Shown: piece by piece, positions 1 to 6,984 of the stretch | Layout of the letters: every line of letters begins with the position of its first letter | How positions within the stretch are numbered: the first letter of the stretch is position 1 | Assembly (NCBI GenBank): GCA_002505685.1 | Contig: DAVT01000091.1 | Coordinates: forward strand, 1-12,067 | Direction: 5' to 3' | Source: Euryarchaeota archaeon UBA501 | Lineage (GTDB): Archaea; Thermoplasmatota; Poseidoniia; Poseidoniales; Thalassarchaeaceae | Length of the DNA stretch: 12,067 nucleotides | Notes under the pieces: generated by a model | Seen by the model: the letters and a program-made list of their open reading frames with translations, nothing else | What the model was told of the DNA's origin: nothing | The model's database searches: none | Position numbers and translations under genes: made by a program

Positions 1-24
1 CAATCACATGATTGCATATTTAGG
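1..24 (+). repeat. End of upstream ACP repeat unit (copy 1)
   Basis: The first 24 bases of the window are identical to 334-357. They encode the C-terminal end of an ACP domain (NHMIAYLG), so at least one further ACP lies just outside the window and the array has a 333-bp (111-aa) period. Confidence 0.9.
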
Positions 25-3000
25 CTCAGGATCTATTGAATCTCAACCGGTTGTAGAAACCGCTGTGGTCGAGGTGCCTGAACCACAACCTGCACTCATA
101 GAACCAGAGGCTGCAATACCTGCCCCTCAGTCAAATGGAGACGTTGCTGCAAAGGTAGTCGAAGTTGTTGTCAAACACACAGGCTACCCTGCAGATTTCA
201 TCGAATTGGATCAAGACTTGGAAGGGGAGCTTGGTATTGACACGGTCAAACAGGCAGAAATCATGGCCGAGTTGCGAGATTTCTACGGCCTACCTGTCGA
301 CGAATCTTTTGTTCTGAGCGAACATCCAACTCTCAATCACATGATTGCATATTTAGGTCAGGATTCACAACCTGAAATGATATCGATACCCAACCCCATT
401 GAGGAGGTCCAGCCCTCGCCTCCATCTTCTTTTGAAAAAGAGCCGGTTGAATCTGAACCCGAATCGAAATCTTTGCCCATACTCCTACCCACAACTGTGA
501 GGAGGTGGCAGGTTGAATCAGAGGAAGTACAGCCTGAAGCAGAAGACCCCCTTGATATGGAGAACAAAATCATAGCAGTCACAGATGACCCTTGGGGCGT
601 GGCAGATACGCTTTGTCACATTCTCATAGAGGCCGGTATTGCGGCCGTTAGAATCATGCTTGACCCTAGCATCGTTTCAAAGATTAAGATTGAGAAAGAT
701 GGTCCGGTAGACATTATTCGAGTAAATCCTGGCAATGTGAAACAACTTGCTGAAGTCAGCAATACTCTTGCAGAAATAGGAGAAGTTGCTGCATTGCTCC
801 ATCTCGCCCCACTTCGACTGGCAGGTGTAGGTTGGGAAAAGGAAACTCAACAGGCTCACCTAACCTCAACCACACACGGATTGTTTGGATTGCTAAAATC
901 ACTTGATCAGCACTTCAACACGATTTCAGATGGTGTGGTCATGTCGGTCAGTGCAATGGATGGCCGGCATGGTAATTCAAGCAGTCGTTTCAACGCACTC
1001 GCTGCTGGAGCACACGGGGTTGTCAAATCATATGCCAAAGAGAAACCGCACATTCGCTGTAGAGCGGTTGACGTTGATCCAGAGTTACTCTCTGACCCGC
1101 AAGCTCTGGCATACAAGTTGTGGGCTGAAGCCTTTGGACGCACCAAGCCACTGGAAGTAGGACTGTCCAGAGATGGTAAGCGATGGGCACTTCGGTTGTA
1201 CGAGGAGGATATTATAGGCGAAAAGGTTGCACTGCAGCAGGATGACGTTTGGGTGATTTCTGGAGGTGGTGCTGGCGTAACGGCCCGTTGCATTGTAGGG
1301 GTAGCTCAAGCAAGCAGAAACGCAGGCGCGACCTTTGTTCTGCTTGGCAGGACTCGATTGGATTCCTCAATCGAGCACTGGTTAGAGGATGATGAACAGA
1401 CTCTCCAATCTCGAAAGTTGAATTTGCGAGAGGAGATGATTGCAAATAGCAAATCCGGAAAGGTAACAATGGTTGAATGGGAAAATTCGTGGAACCAAAA
1501 TATGAGAAATTTGGAGGTTTATCGTACCATTCGGGACATTCAAGAAACCGGAAATAGGGCACTGTATGATGCATGCGACGTGACAAATGGAAAAGCAGTT
1601 CACAAGGTTTTGTCAGCTCTAAGCAAAGAGTTTGGCCCCGTGACAGGTGTTGTCCATGGGGCCGGCCTTGAAGAATCAAAGCTAGTCGCAGACAAGACAT
1701 GGGAGTCCTTCTCTAAGGTTGTTTCAGTGAAAATTGATGGTTGGCGTTCTTTCGTAGATGCTCTTGAGGACCAACTTTCTCATCTTCGAGTTATCTGCGC
1801 ATTCACCTCAATTGCAGGTCGCTTTGGCAACGGAGGGCAGGTGGATTATGCTGCTGCCAACAATATCCTTGATGCTGAAATGTGCAGAATATCACATCAC
1901 CCAGATGCTCCTAGGGCCGTCGCAATCGCTTGGTCTGGCTGGAGGGATGTTGGTATGGCGACAAGAGGTTCATTGGAATCAGTGTTCGAGCAAGCGGGAA
2001 TCGAAACAATTCCAGTGGACACTGGTGTAGAATTGTTTGTTCAGGAAATTCTTGCAGGAGGTAAGCGTCGAGTTGTTGCAGCAGGTGAACTTGGAATCCT
2101 CGACGATGAGGACTGCAAGCGTTCCCCACCCCAAAAGCTCCCTGAAGATACTGCGGGTGCTCTCGCAGAGTCATCCAGATTCCCATTTATCGATCGGATT
2201 TCTGAGCACGAACCCTATGAGAAGTTGATTTCAGAATGCACACTCTCAACTGGGCGTTATCCTTTCCTTGTCGACCACGCTATCGAGGGTGTACCGTATC
2301 ACCCAGGTGTAATGGCCATGGAAATGTTCGCTCAAAATGCACTACTGCTCTATCCGATGTGCACATTGCAAAAATTTTCTGATGTCTCATTTGGTCTACC
2401 GATAAAATTGACCAAAGAGGAAGCACACGTAAGGATCGTTGCAAAATTCATGGAACAAAATCAACATACGCTACTGGTAAAATGCCATGTTGAGAGTGAT
2501 TTAACGAATTCAAAGGGCGAGGTTTTCGGGGAACCTCGAATCCACCATCAAGCCATTGTTCATCTCTTGAAGGAAGGTGCAAACGTTGAGGAAAATACTG
2601 CATTTGCCGATTCACCAGGGAGAGGAAAGGCATCATTCCAGCCGGATTTCATCTATGATCGATTCTTCCACGGGCCACGCTTCCAAGTTCACGGAGGTTT
2701 GGTCAAAGGTGTCTCCTCTAATGGCGACTTTGGGGCCGATGGTATCGCATTACTGCGTAATCAATTGCCGAATTCACAACTATTTGCAGATGAACCTGCA
2801 TTGTTAGAATCCCTTCCAATGCTTATTGAAGCATGTTTCCAAAACGCTGGATTGGTTGCAATGGAAATCGATTCTATCTCCAGTCTCCCAATTGGTATCG
2901 AGGATTGCACTTTAGTCAAATTACCCGGGAAACGGGATTCACTGCGGGTACGGAGTTACCGGCGTGGTACTGAAGATGGTGGCATTACAATCCACGATGC

Positions 3001-3115
3001 AGTGGTGTTTGATCAAAATATGAAACCGATTATTTCTCTCAAAGGATTGAGGTTGAAGGGAATGGCACCAGTTCCAGAGGATTTACAATTCAAACTCAAT
3101 AGGAAGGAGAAATAG
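2..3115 (+). CDS. PfaA-like polyketide / PUFA synthase megasynthase, C-terminal part (ACP-KR-DH), 5' end outside window
   Basis: The frame is open through the left edge, so the ATG at 8 is internal; it is counted here as residue 1. Visible domains: the tail of one ACP (1-6); a full ACP (about 45-117) with the site LGIDTVKQ, where Thr79 sits in place of the usual Ser; a Pro/Glu-rich linker (118-180); a ketoreductase with a structural half (about 185-390) and a catalytic half (410-700). The KR has the dinucleotide loop GGGAGVTA (419-426) and catalytic Ser601, Tyr614 and Asn618, so it looks active. The roughly 60-residue insert after LLGRT resembles PfaA ketoreductases rather than ordinary modular PKS. 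A C-terminal double-hotdog dehydratase (about 725-1035) has HxxxGxxxxP at His757 and, in the second hotdog, ExxxQ at Glu941 where Asp is usual. Likely role: beta-keto reduction and dehydration of ACP-bound chains in the cytosol. The product is unknown, and the ketosynthase and acyltransferase would lie upstream. Confidence 0.88.
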   Translation, partial: NHMIAYLGSGSIESQPVVETAVVEVPEPQPALIEPEAAIPAPQSNGDVAAKVVEVVVKHTGYPADFIELDQDLEGELGIDTVKQAEIMAELRDFYGLPVDESFVLSEHPTLNHMIAYLGQDSQPEMISIPNPIEEVQPSPPSSFEKEPVESEPESKSLPILLPTTVRRWQVESEEVQPEAEDPLDMENKIIAVTDDPWGVADTLCHILIEAGIAAVRIMLDPSIVSKIKIEKDGPVDIIRVNPGNVKQLAEVSNTLAEIGEVAALLHLAPLRLAGVGWEKETQQAHLTSTTHGLFGLLKSLDQHFNTISDGVVMSVSAMDGRHGNSSSRFNALAAGAHGVVKSYAKEKPHIRCRAVDVDPELLSDPQALAYKLWAEAFGRTKPLEVGLSRDGKRWALRLYEEDIIGEKVALQQDDVWVISGGGAGVTARCIVGVAQASRNAGATFVLLGRTRLDSSIEHWLEDDEQTLQSRKLNLREEMIANSKSGKVTMVEWENSWNQNMRNLEVYRTIRDIQETGNRALYDACDVTNGKAVHKVLSALSKEFGPVTGVVHGAGLEESKLVADKTWESFSKVVSVKIDGWRSFVDALEDQLSHLRVICAFTSIAGRFGNGGQVDYAAANNILDAEMCRISHHPDAPRAVAIAWSGWRDVGMATRGSLESVFEQAGIETIPVDTGVELFVQEILAGGKRRVVAAGELGILDDEDCKRSPPQKLPEDTAGALAESSRFPFIDRISEHEPYEKLISECTLSTGRYPFLVDHAIEGVPYHPGVMAMEMFAQNALLLYPMCTLQKFSDVSFGLPIKLTKEEAHVRIVAKFMEQNQHTLLVKCHVESDLTNSKGEVFGEPRIHHQAIVHLLKEGANVEENTAFADSPGRGKASFQPDFIYDRFFHGPRFQVHGGLVKGVSSNGDFGADGIALLRNQLPNSQLFADEPALLESLPMLIEACFQNAGLVAMEIDSISSLPIGIEDCTLVKLPGKRDSLRVRSYRRGTEDGGITIHDAVVFDQNMKPIISLKGLRLKGMAPVPEDLQFKLNRKEK
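334..357 (+). repeat. End of ACP repeat unit (copy 2)
   Basis: Exact 24-base match to 1-24, in the same reading frame and 333 bp downstream. It closes the fully visible ACP domain. Tandem ACPs are a hallmark of PfaA-type synthases, where the number of ACPs affects yield. Confidence 0.9.
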
Positions 3116-3141
3116 CAATTGAAAAATCGATTTTCCAATTG
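3116..3141. repeat. 26-nt near-perfect palindrome between megasynthase and PPTase genes
   Basis: It starts on the base right after the megasynthase stop codon. The arms begin and end with CAATTG and the centre is AAAATCGATTTT; 12 of 13 base pairs match, with a single A/C mismatch. It fills most of the 36-bp spacer and its last G is the first base of the PPTase ribosome binding site. It could be a transcript hairpin (terminator, processing site or RBS occlusion) or a dimeric regulator site. The sequence alone does not separate these. Confidence 0.75.
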
Positions 3142-3144
3142 AGG
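3141..3144 (+). promoter_or_regulatory. Ribosome binding site of the PPTase gene
   Basis: GAGG lies 7 nt upstream of the ATG at 3152 and supports that start. It abuts the palindrome, so folding of the palindrome could affect access to it. Confidence 0.55.
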
Positions 3145-3151
3145 TTTTGTA

Positions 3152-3922
3152 ATGTCGGAATGGAAACCTTCGGGTCTAGTGTCCCCCCTTCCGCTCCCTC
3201 AATTGTGTTCTCCAACGAATGTGATTGCTGTTTGGATGCCTGTAGGGGACGTATCTTCCGATACCCCGCCACCGAACATCACAAGCGTGCCATTGGTCGA
3301 TGCGTTTGAGGCTTCCACTTTTGTGACAATGAAAAGAGCTGCAGAACACGCAGCAGGCAGATATGCACTAGCGACTCTTCTGCGAGATATCGGCTTTGAT
3401 CCCTTCGATCTTCGAATTGTACGGGATGAGCACCGCAAACCGATTTTGGTATGGAGGGATGCTGAAGCAAGAAAGAGAGCGGGTGGCCCCCTCAGCCCTC
3501 CCTTGCCTGAAATCACACTAGGTCACTCTAACGGTATCGCGGTAGCAGCAGTTTCACTGGACGGTGCCTTAATTGGTTTAGACGCTGAACCCTTAGATTC
3601 CTCACGCCCCAAGAATCTCTTGACAATGATGGCGTCTGGTGAGGAGTTACAATATCTTGAGAAACTTTGGGAAATTGATGAGCAATTGGGAATGCAGGAG
3701 TCAACTAGAACCTGGGTAATCAAGGAAGCAGTGCAGAAGGCCTGTGGGTTGGGTATGCACATTGCCCCTCAATCGTTTTCGGTGTTGAATTGTGAAGAAG
3801 TGGTGCTTTCTCATGACAATGTCGGTTATCGATTGGAAGTTGTGCATTGGAGAGAGTTATTGCAGGGTCGTTCCTTCGTCTTTGGTTTTTCACGTCTCAA
3901 GGAAGTAGTCAATTCGAACTAG
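3152..3922 (+). CDS. 4'-phosphopantetheinyl transferase, Sfp/PfaE type
   Basis: 256 aa, a normal length for Sfp-type enzymes, which move 4'-phosphopantetheine from CoA onto carrier proteins. Motifs in order: KRAAEHAAGRYAL (61-73), corresponding to the family's conserved R-x-x-x-GR region; a substrate loop with HRKP (94-97); LGHSNG (123-128), matching the usual SxSHS; the Mg-binding GLDAE (142-146, Asp144 and Glu146), matching GIDVE; and W-V-I-K-E-A-V-Q-K (188-196), matching WxxKEAxxK. The key acidic and Lys residues are therefore present. It follows the megasynthase by 36 bp on the same strand, which makes it the natural activator of those ACPs, as PfaE is for Pfa synthases. The N-terminal 45 residues are Pro-rich and less recognisable. 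Its 3' end overlaps a minus-strand gene by 14 nt. The family assignment is firm; the partner is inferred from position. Confidence 0.87.
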   Translation: MSEWKPSGLVSPLPLPQLCSPTNVIAVWMPVGDVSSDTPPPNITSVPLVDAFEASTFVTMKRAAEHAAGRYALATLLRDIGFDPFDLRIVRDEHRKPILVWRDAEARKRAGGPLSPPLPEITLGHSNGIAVAAVSLDGALIGLDAEPLDSSRPKNLLTMMASGEELQYLEKLWEIDEQLGMQESTRTWVIKEAVQKACGLGMHIAPQSFSVLNCEEVVLSHDNVGYRLEVVHWRELLQGRSFVFGFSRLKEVVNSN

Positions 3923-4100
3923 GGTCATTGTTTGGTTTCGATGTGCTACCCAATGCCATCAGCAATCCTGGGATAAATAGAACCGTCAAAATTCGGATTG
4001 TTGTATTTACTTCGAGCCCCAAAGCAATAGCCCAAAGTGGAGCCATCGCCGGCATGAAAGCGAAACACATGCCAATTCCCAACTTCCGTCTCCAATGCAT
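3909..4100 (-). CDS. Small two-helix membrane protein, unknown function
   Basis: 63 aa from the ATG at 4100 (MHWRRKLGIGMCF...). Two hydrophobic segments, about residues 8-29 and 36-51, are separated by a short polar turn containing NTT. The N-terminus is basic (HWRRK) and the C-terminus polar (GSTSKPNNDPSSN), as expected for a small integral membrane protein. An earlier in-frame ATG at 4214 would start inside the tRNA and add a segment without protein-like character, so the shorter start is preferred. No Shine-Dalgarno sequence is visible. It is convergent with the PPTase gene, with 14 nt of overlap. I do not recognise a family. Whether it is expressed is uncertain. Confidence 0.5.
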   Translation of the reverse strand: MHWRRKLGIGMCFAFMPAMAPLWAIALGLEVNTTIRILTVLFIPGLLMALGSTSKPNNDPSSN

Positions 4101-4189
4101 GACACTGGCCAAGGGTCGGCATGCCTTCAATTTGCGGGACGGCTCGGACCGAATCGGATAAGACTGAGGCCCGACACGCGCTCTATAAC

Positions 4190-4261
4190 GCGGATGTAGT
4201 GAAGGGGTTATCACCTGAGGTTTCCAACCTCATGTCACGGGTTCAAATCCCGTCGTCCGCA
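4190..4261 (+). tRNA. tRNA-Gly (anticodon TCC)
   Basis: A full 72-nt cloverleaf can be drawn. The acceptor stem GCGGATG/CGTCCGC has one G-T pair. The D stem is GTGA/TCAC. The anticodon stem TGAGG/CCTCA has loop TTTCCAA, placing TCC at 4223-4225. There is a 4-nt variable loop, and the T stem ACGGG/CCCGT has loop TTCAAAT. The discriminator is A and CCA is not encoded, which is typical for archaea. It would read GGA and GGG codons. No convincing TATA box is found at the expected distance upstream; CTCTATAA just before the gene is too close to serve. Confidence 0.95.
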
Positions 4262-4267
4262 CTTTTT
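4262..4267 (+). terminator. T-tract terminator after tRNA-Gly
   Basis: A run of five T follows the mature 3' end directly. T-runs are sufficient for intrinsic termination by archaeal RNA polymerase. The ABC transporter gene starts 51 nt further on, so this may separate the two transcripts. Confidence 0.5.
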
Positions 4268-4318
4268 GTTGATACCAAACGCCCCTTCCTAGGGATTCAA
4301 TAACCAAGGGCTTGAGCG

Positions 4319-6181
4319 ATGGCCATGACTGGCGCCCCCTCAATCAGTACCTCTGGTACTGAAGACGAGAGTACACAAATTCTCGGACGCAGAATTTGGC
4401 GCATTTTACCCTACATCAAACCCTATTGGCGAAGAGCCAGTGTGGGTATCGGCTCAAATGCTCTTGCACGCTTTAGTGATCTACTTCCGTTTGTATTCAT
4501 TGGCTTTGCAGTCGATTATTACAGCGGGAATGATGATTTTTCAGGATTCTATGGCGCAATGCGTGAGTGGTTGGATGAGAGTTTGTTCCCAATTATCAGC
4601 GACAATCTAGCAGTTGGCTACGGTTTACTCATCTTTCTCGGATTTGCTAGTCTGGCCGTCTGGCAAGGCCTTTCTGAGTATTGTTGGCAAACCTTGGGGT
4701 ATAAGGTACAACACGACATTCGGATGGATGCGACTCACTCATTGATTCGAATGGAGGCATCGTACTACGATTTGCGACAAACTGGGGTCCTGATGTCGGT
4801 TCTTTCTGCAGATGTAAATCAGTTGGAAGATGTCATTTCGGATTCATCTACATCGATAATCAGAATCATTGTCACATTCTTTACAGCTGGTTTGCTTTTG
4901 ATTCTGATGTCATGGAAACTCGCCGCGGTGTTGTTCTGTCCAATGGTTCTGATATTCCCCATGGTCTACTTCTTTTCTACTCGTGTCCAGAGAAAGTATC
5001 GCAAACAGCGCGAATCTACAGGGGGTATCAGTGCAGTACTAGAGAATGTCATTTCAGGTATTTCCGTAGTCCAAGCCTACAATGCTCAGAGGTGGGAATC
5101 AGAACGGGTCGGACACGAGAGTGCTGAATATCGTAATCAAGCGATAGGAGCAAGCAAAGATCGCAACCGCTTCATCCCTGGAATATATGCTGTTGCCGGA
5201 TTGGCTTTTGGCCTACTCGTTAGCGTTGGAGGTTGGCTGATGAAGGATGGAGAAATCACCACAGGTGGTTTTGTCACATTCCTCTTGGTCATGACTCGAA
5301 TGACCATGCCGCTATTCATTTTCGGTATGCTGGTCAATCAATTACAACGGGGCGAGGCTGCTGCTAGACGTGTTTTTGATATGGTTGACTTGGAGCCAAC
5401 AATCATTGATAATCCGGATTCGGTTGAGTTACAAGGTCCCATTGAATCGGTACAATTTGACGACGTTCATTTTACCTATCCCAATACAGAAACCCCTGTA
5501 CTGAACGGTATTTCGTTCAAGGTCGATGCAGGCGGGTTCATCGGTATCATGGGCCACACAGGGGCTGGAAAATCCACGATTCTCAAAATTCTATTGCGAT
5601 ATTACGAACCCAATCGGGGTAGAGTCCTCATCAATGGAGTCGATATTCAAGACTTGACTTTGGAGAGCGTTCGGAATCACCTCGGATTCGTAAGTCAAGA
5701 TCCATTCTTGTTCTATGGTACTATCAGGGACAATGTGGTATACGCTCGCTCTGCTACTGACGAAGAGTTACAGAAGGCTCTCGATCTAGCGGGTGCATCA
5801 GAATTTGTTTCAGGATTGGAGGAAACTATTGATACTATGGTTGGCGATAGAGGTGTGAAATTGTCTGGTGGTCAAAGGGCCCGAATTTCATTGGCGCGCG
5901 CCCTTCTCAAAACCCCAAGTTTGCTAGTCTTAGATGAAGCCAGCAGCGCTTTGGACGCAGAAACGGAGAAACGAATCCAAGCAAATTTGTTGGAAACAGG
6001 TGGTTCTAGAGCGACGATTGCTGTTGCCCATCGATTGTCTACAATTCGCAATGCGGAGGAGATACTTTCGATGGTCCATGGAGCAGTGGTAGAACGCGGG
6101 ACCCACTCAGAACTTGTCGACAACAATGGTGTCTATTCAAGCCAATGGGCAATCCAAACCGGAGCACTTGAGGAGGAATGA
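4319..6181 (+). CDS. ABC exporter half-transporter (MsbA/ABCB-like, TMD-NBD fusion)
   Basis: 620 aa, the usual size for a half-transporter that works as a dimer. About six membrane helices occur near residues 41-66, 98-118, 178-197, 200-220, 287-307 and 316-338. The nucleotide-binding domain is complete: A-loop Tyr387, Walker A GHTGAGKST (412-420), Q-loop Gln460, signature LSGGQ (515-519), Walker B LLVLDE with Asp539 and Glu540, and H-loop His571. It should be an active ATP-driven exporter of lipids, peptides or other amphipathic compounds; the substrate cannot be read from sequence. A second ATG lies two codons in, so the start is uncertain by 6 nt. Its stop overlaps the next gene's start (ATGA), so the two products are probably made together. 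Confidence 0.93.
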   Translation: MAMTGAPSISTSGTEDESTQILGRRIWRILPYIKPYWRRASVGIGSNALARFSDLLPFVFIGFAVDYYSGNDDFSGFYGAMREWLDESLFPIISDNLAVGYGLLIFLGFASLAVWQGLSEYCWQTLGYKVQHDIRMDATHSLIRMEASYYDLRQTGVLMSVLSADVNQLEDVISDSSTSIIRIIVTFFTAGLLLILMSWKLAAVLFCPMVLIFPMVYFFSTRVQRKYRKQRESTGGISAVLENVISGISVVQAYNAQRWESERVGHESAEYRNQAIGASKDRNRFIPGIYAVAGLAFGLLVSVGGWLMKDGEITTGGFVTFLLVMTRMTMPLFIFGMLVNQLQRGEAAARRVFDMVDLEPTIIDNPDSVELQGPIESVQFDDVHFTYPNTETPVLNGISFKVDAGGFIGIMGHTGAGKSTILKILLRYYEPNRGRVLINGVDIQDLTLESVRNHLGFVSQDPFLFYGTIRDNVVYARSATDEELQKALDLAGASEFVSGLEETIDTMVGDRGVKLSGGQRARISLARALLKTPSLLVLDEASSALDAETEKRIQANLLETGGSRATIAVAHRLSTIRNAEEILSMVHGAVVERGTHSELVDNNGVYSSQWAIQTGALEEE

Positions 6182-6984
6182 ATTTGGCTGAAATTCAGTG
6201 GGTTAGGGTTCGTTCAGGAACTGCTTGGCTCGGAGATGAGAGAGGCGCACTGATGCATGCATCCAATGGGCCACGTCACCAGATCCAAATAGATTCAGAT
6301 TTTGAAATCAGTTCAGAGCCGATTACATTTGCACAATGGAAAGAATTGACTGGACAAGCAGCAGCTGGACAGAATTCCGACTTGCCATTGAATCGCCTCA
6401 CACCCCTGATGATTGAAGCAGGATTGATTGGTGTAGAGGGCAATCTTCGCCCACCCTCCGAGGCCGAATGGGCTCTCGCCTTTGACCAAGGAGCCATTGA
6501 ACGAGGATCTGTTGAGGTGGAAGTCCTCAGTGATCGCCCACCAAGAAGTGGGTATTGGAGTGCACCCTGCGATGGACGACCATGGCTTCCTCCGGTTCGA
6601 GCGGGAGGGATTTCTGACCACACAGCTCACGTGACTCAAATTTGGCAAAAAGATGGTACAGTTCGTGGGGCTACTCCTCGAGGTGTTTCACGACAAAAAA
6701 TGGGATTTCGTCTGGTACGTCCAGCAGAATACAATGGTAATCTGTGCATGCCATTAGCACCCAAAAAATCCGACCTCCTCCTCCGCGAGGCCTTGATTGC
6801 GTTGGTAATTGGAATCATACCCAGTTTCACATGGGCTTTCTTCAATGCCAGTTCGGATTATATTTCCTCAAGTTGGCTAAATATCGCTTTTGGAGGTGTA
6901 TTTTTTTCACTGATGACGGCATTAATTTGGCGCCCAAAGACGCCTTCATATCAAGTTGAAAATAATCAGATGCGGCGATTTTAG
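6178..6984 (+). CDS. Membrane-anchored SUMF1/FGE-fold protein, probably not a formylglycine-generating enzyme
   Basis: 268 aa. Residues 10-183 follow the formylglycine-generating-enzyme (SUMF1) fold. The opening SGTAWLGD corresponds to the family's FxMG. GPRHQIQIDSDFEISSEPIT (31-50) matches the E/G-P-x-H-x-V...PVT segment. RPPSEAEWALA (91-101) matches RLPTEAEWEYA. MGFRLVR (175-181) is the family's closing GFR motif. The only cysteines are Cys131 and Cys190, neither at the usual place after GFR, so oxidase activity is unlikely. Two hydrophobic helices (about 203-222 and 233-252) form a C-terminal anchor, which is unusual for the family. The start overlaps the ABC gene's stop (ATGA), with a purine-rich AGGAGGA just before it. 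An accessory or binding role for the exporter is inferred. The stop interleaves with that of the convergent glycosyltransferase gene. Confidence 0.72.
   Translation: MNLAEIQWVRVRSGTAWLGDERGALMHASNGPRHQIQIDSDFEISSEPITFAQWKELTGQAAAGQNSDLPLNRLTPLMIEAGLIGVEGNLRPPSEAEWALAFDQGAIERGSVEVEVLSDRPPRSGYWSAPCDGRPWLPPVRAGGISDHTAHVTQIWQKDGTVRGATPRGVSRQKMGFRLVRPAEYNGNLCMPLAPKKSDLLLREALIALVIGIIPSFTWAFFNASSDYISSSWLNIAFGGVFFSLMTALIWRPKTPSYQVENNQMRRF

Noticed and set aside
8..10. ATG at 8 as the start of the megasynthase gene
   Set aside because: The frame is open to the edge and this Met is inside the ACP ending, as shown by the identical copy at 334-357.
4181..4188. CTCTATAA as TATA box for tRNA-Gly
   Set aside because: It ends one base before the mature tRNA, while an archaeal TATA box lies about 25 nt upstream of the transcription start.
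4101..4214. Longer form of the small minus-strand membrane protein from ATG 4214
   Set aside because: It would begin inside tRNA-Gly, and the added residues are rich in Arg/Pro/Ser without protein-like pattern.
4121..4303. Plus-strand 60-aa reading frame spanning the tRNA
   Set aside because: It is an open frame across tRNA-Gly with no recognisable protein features.
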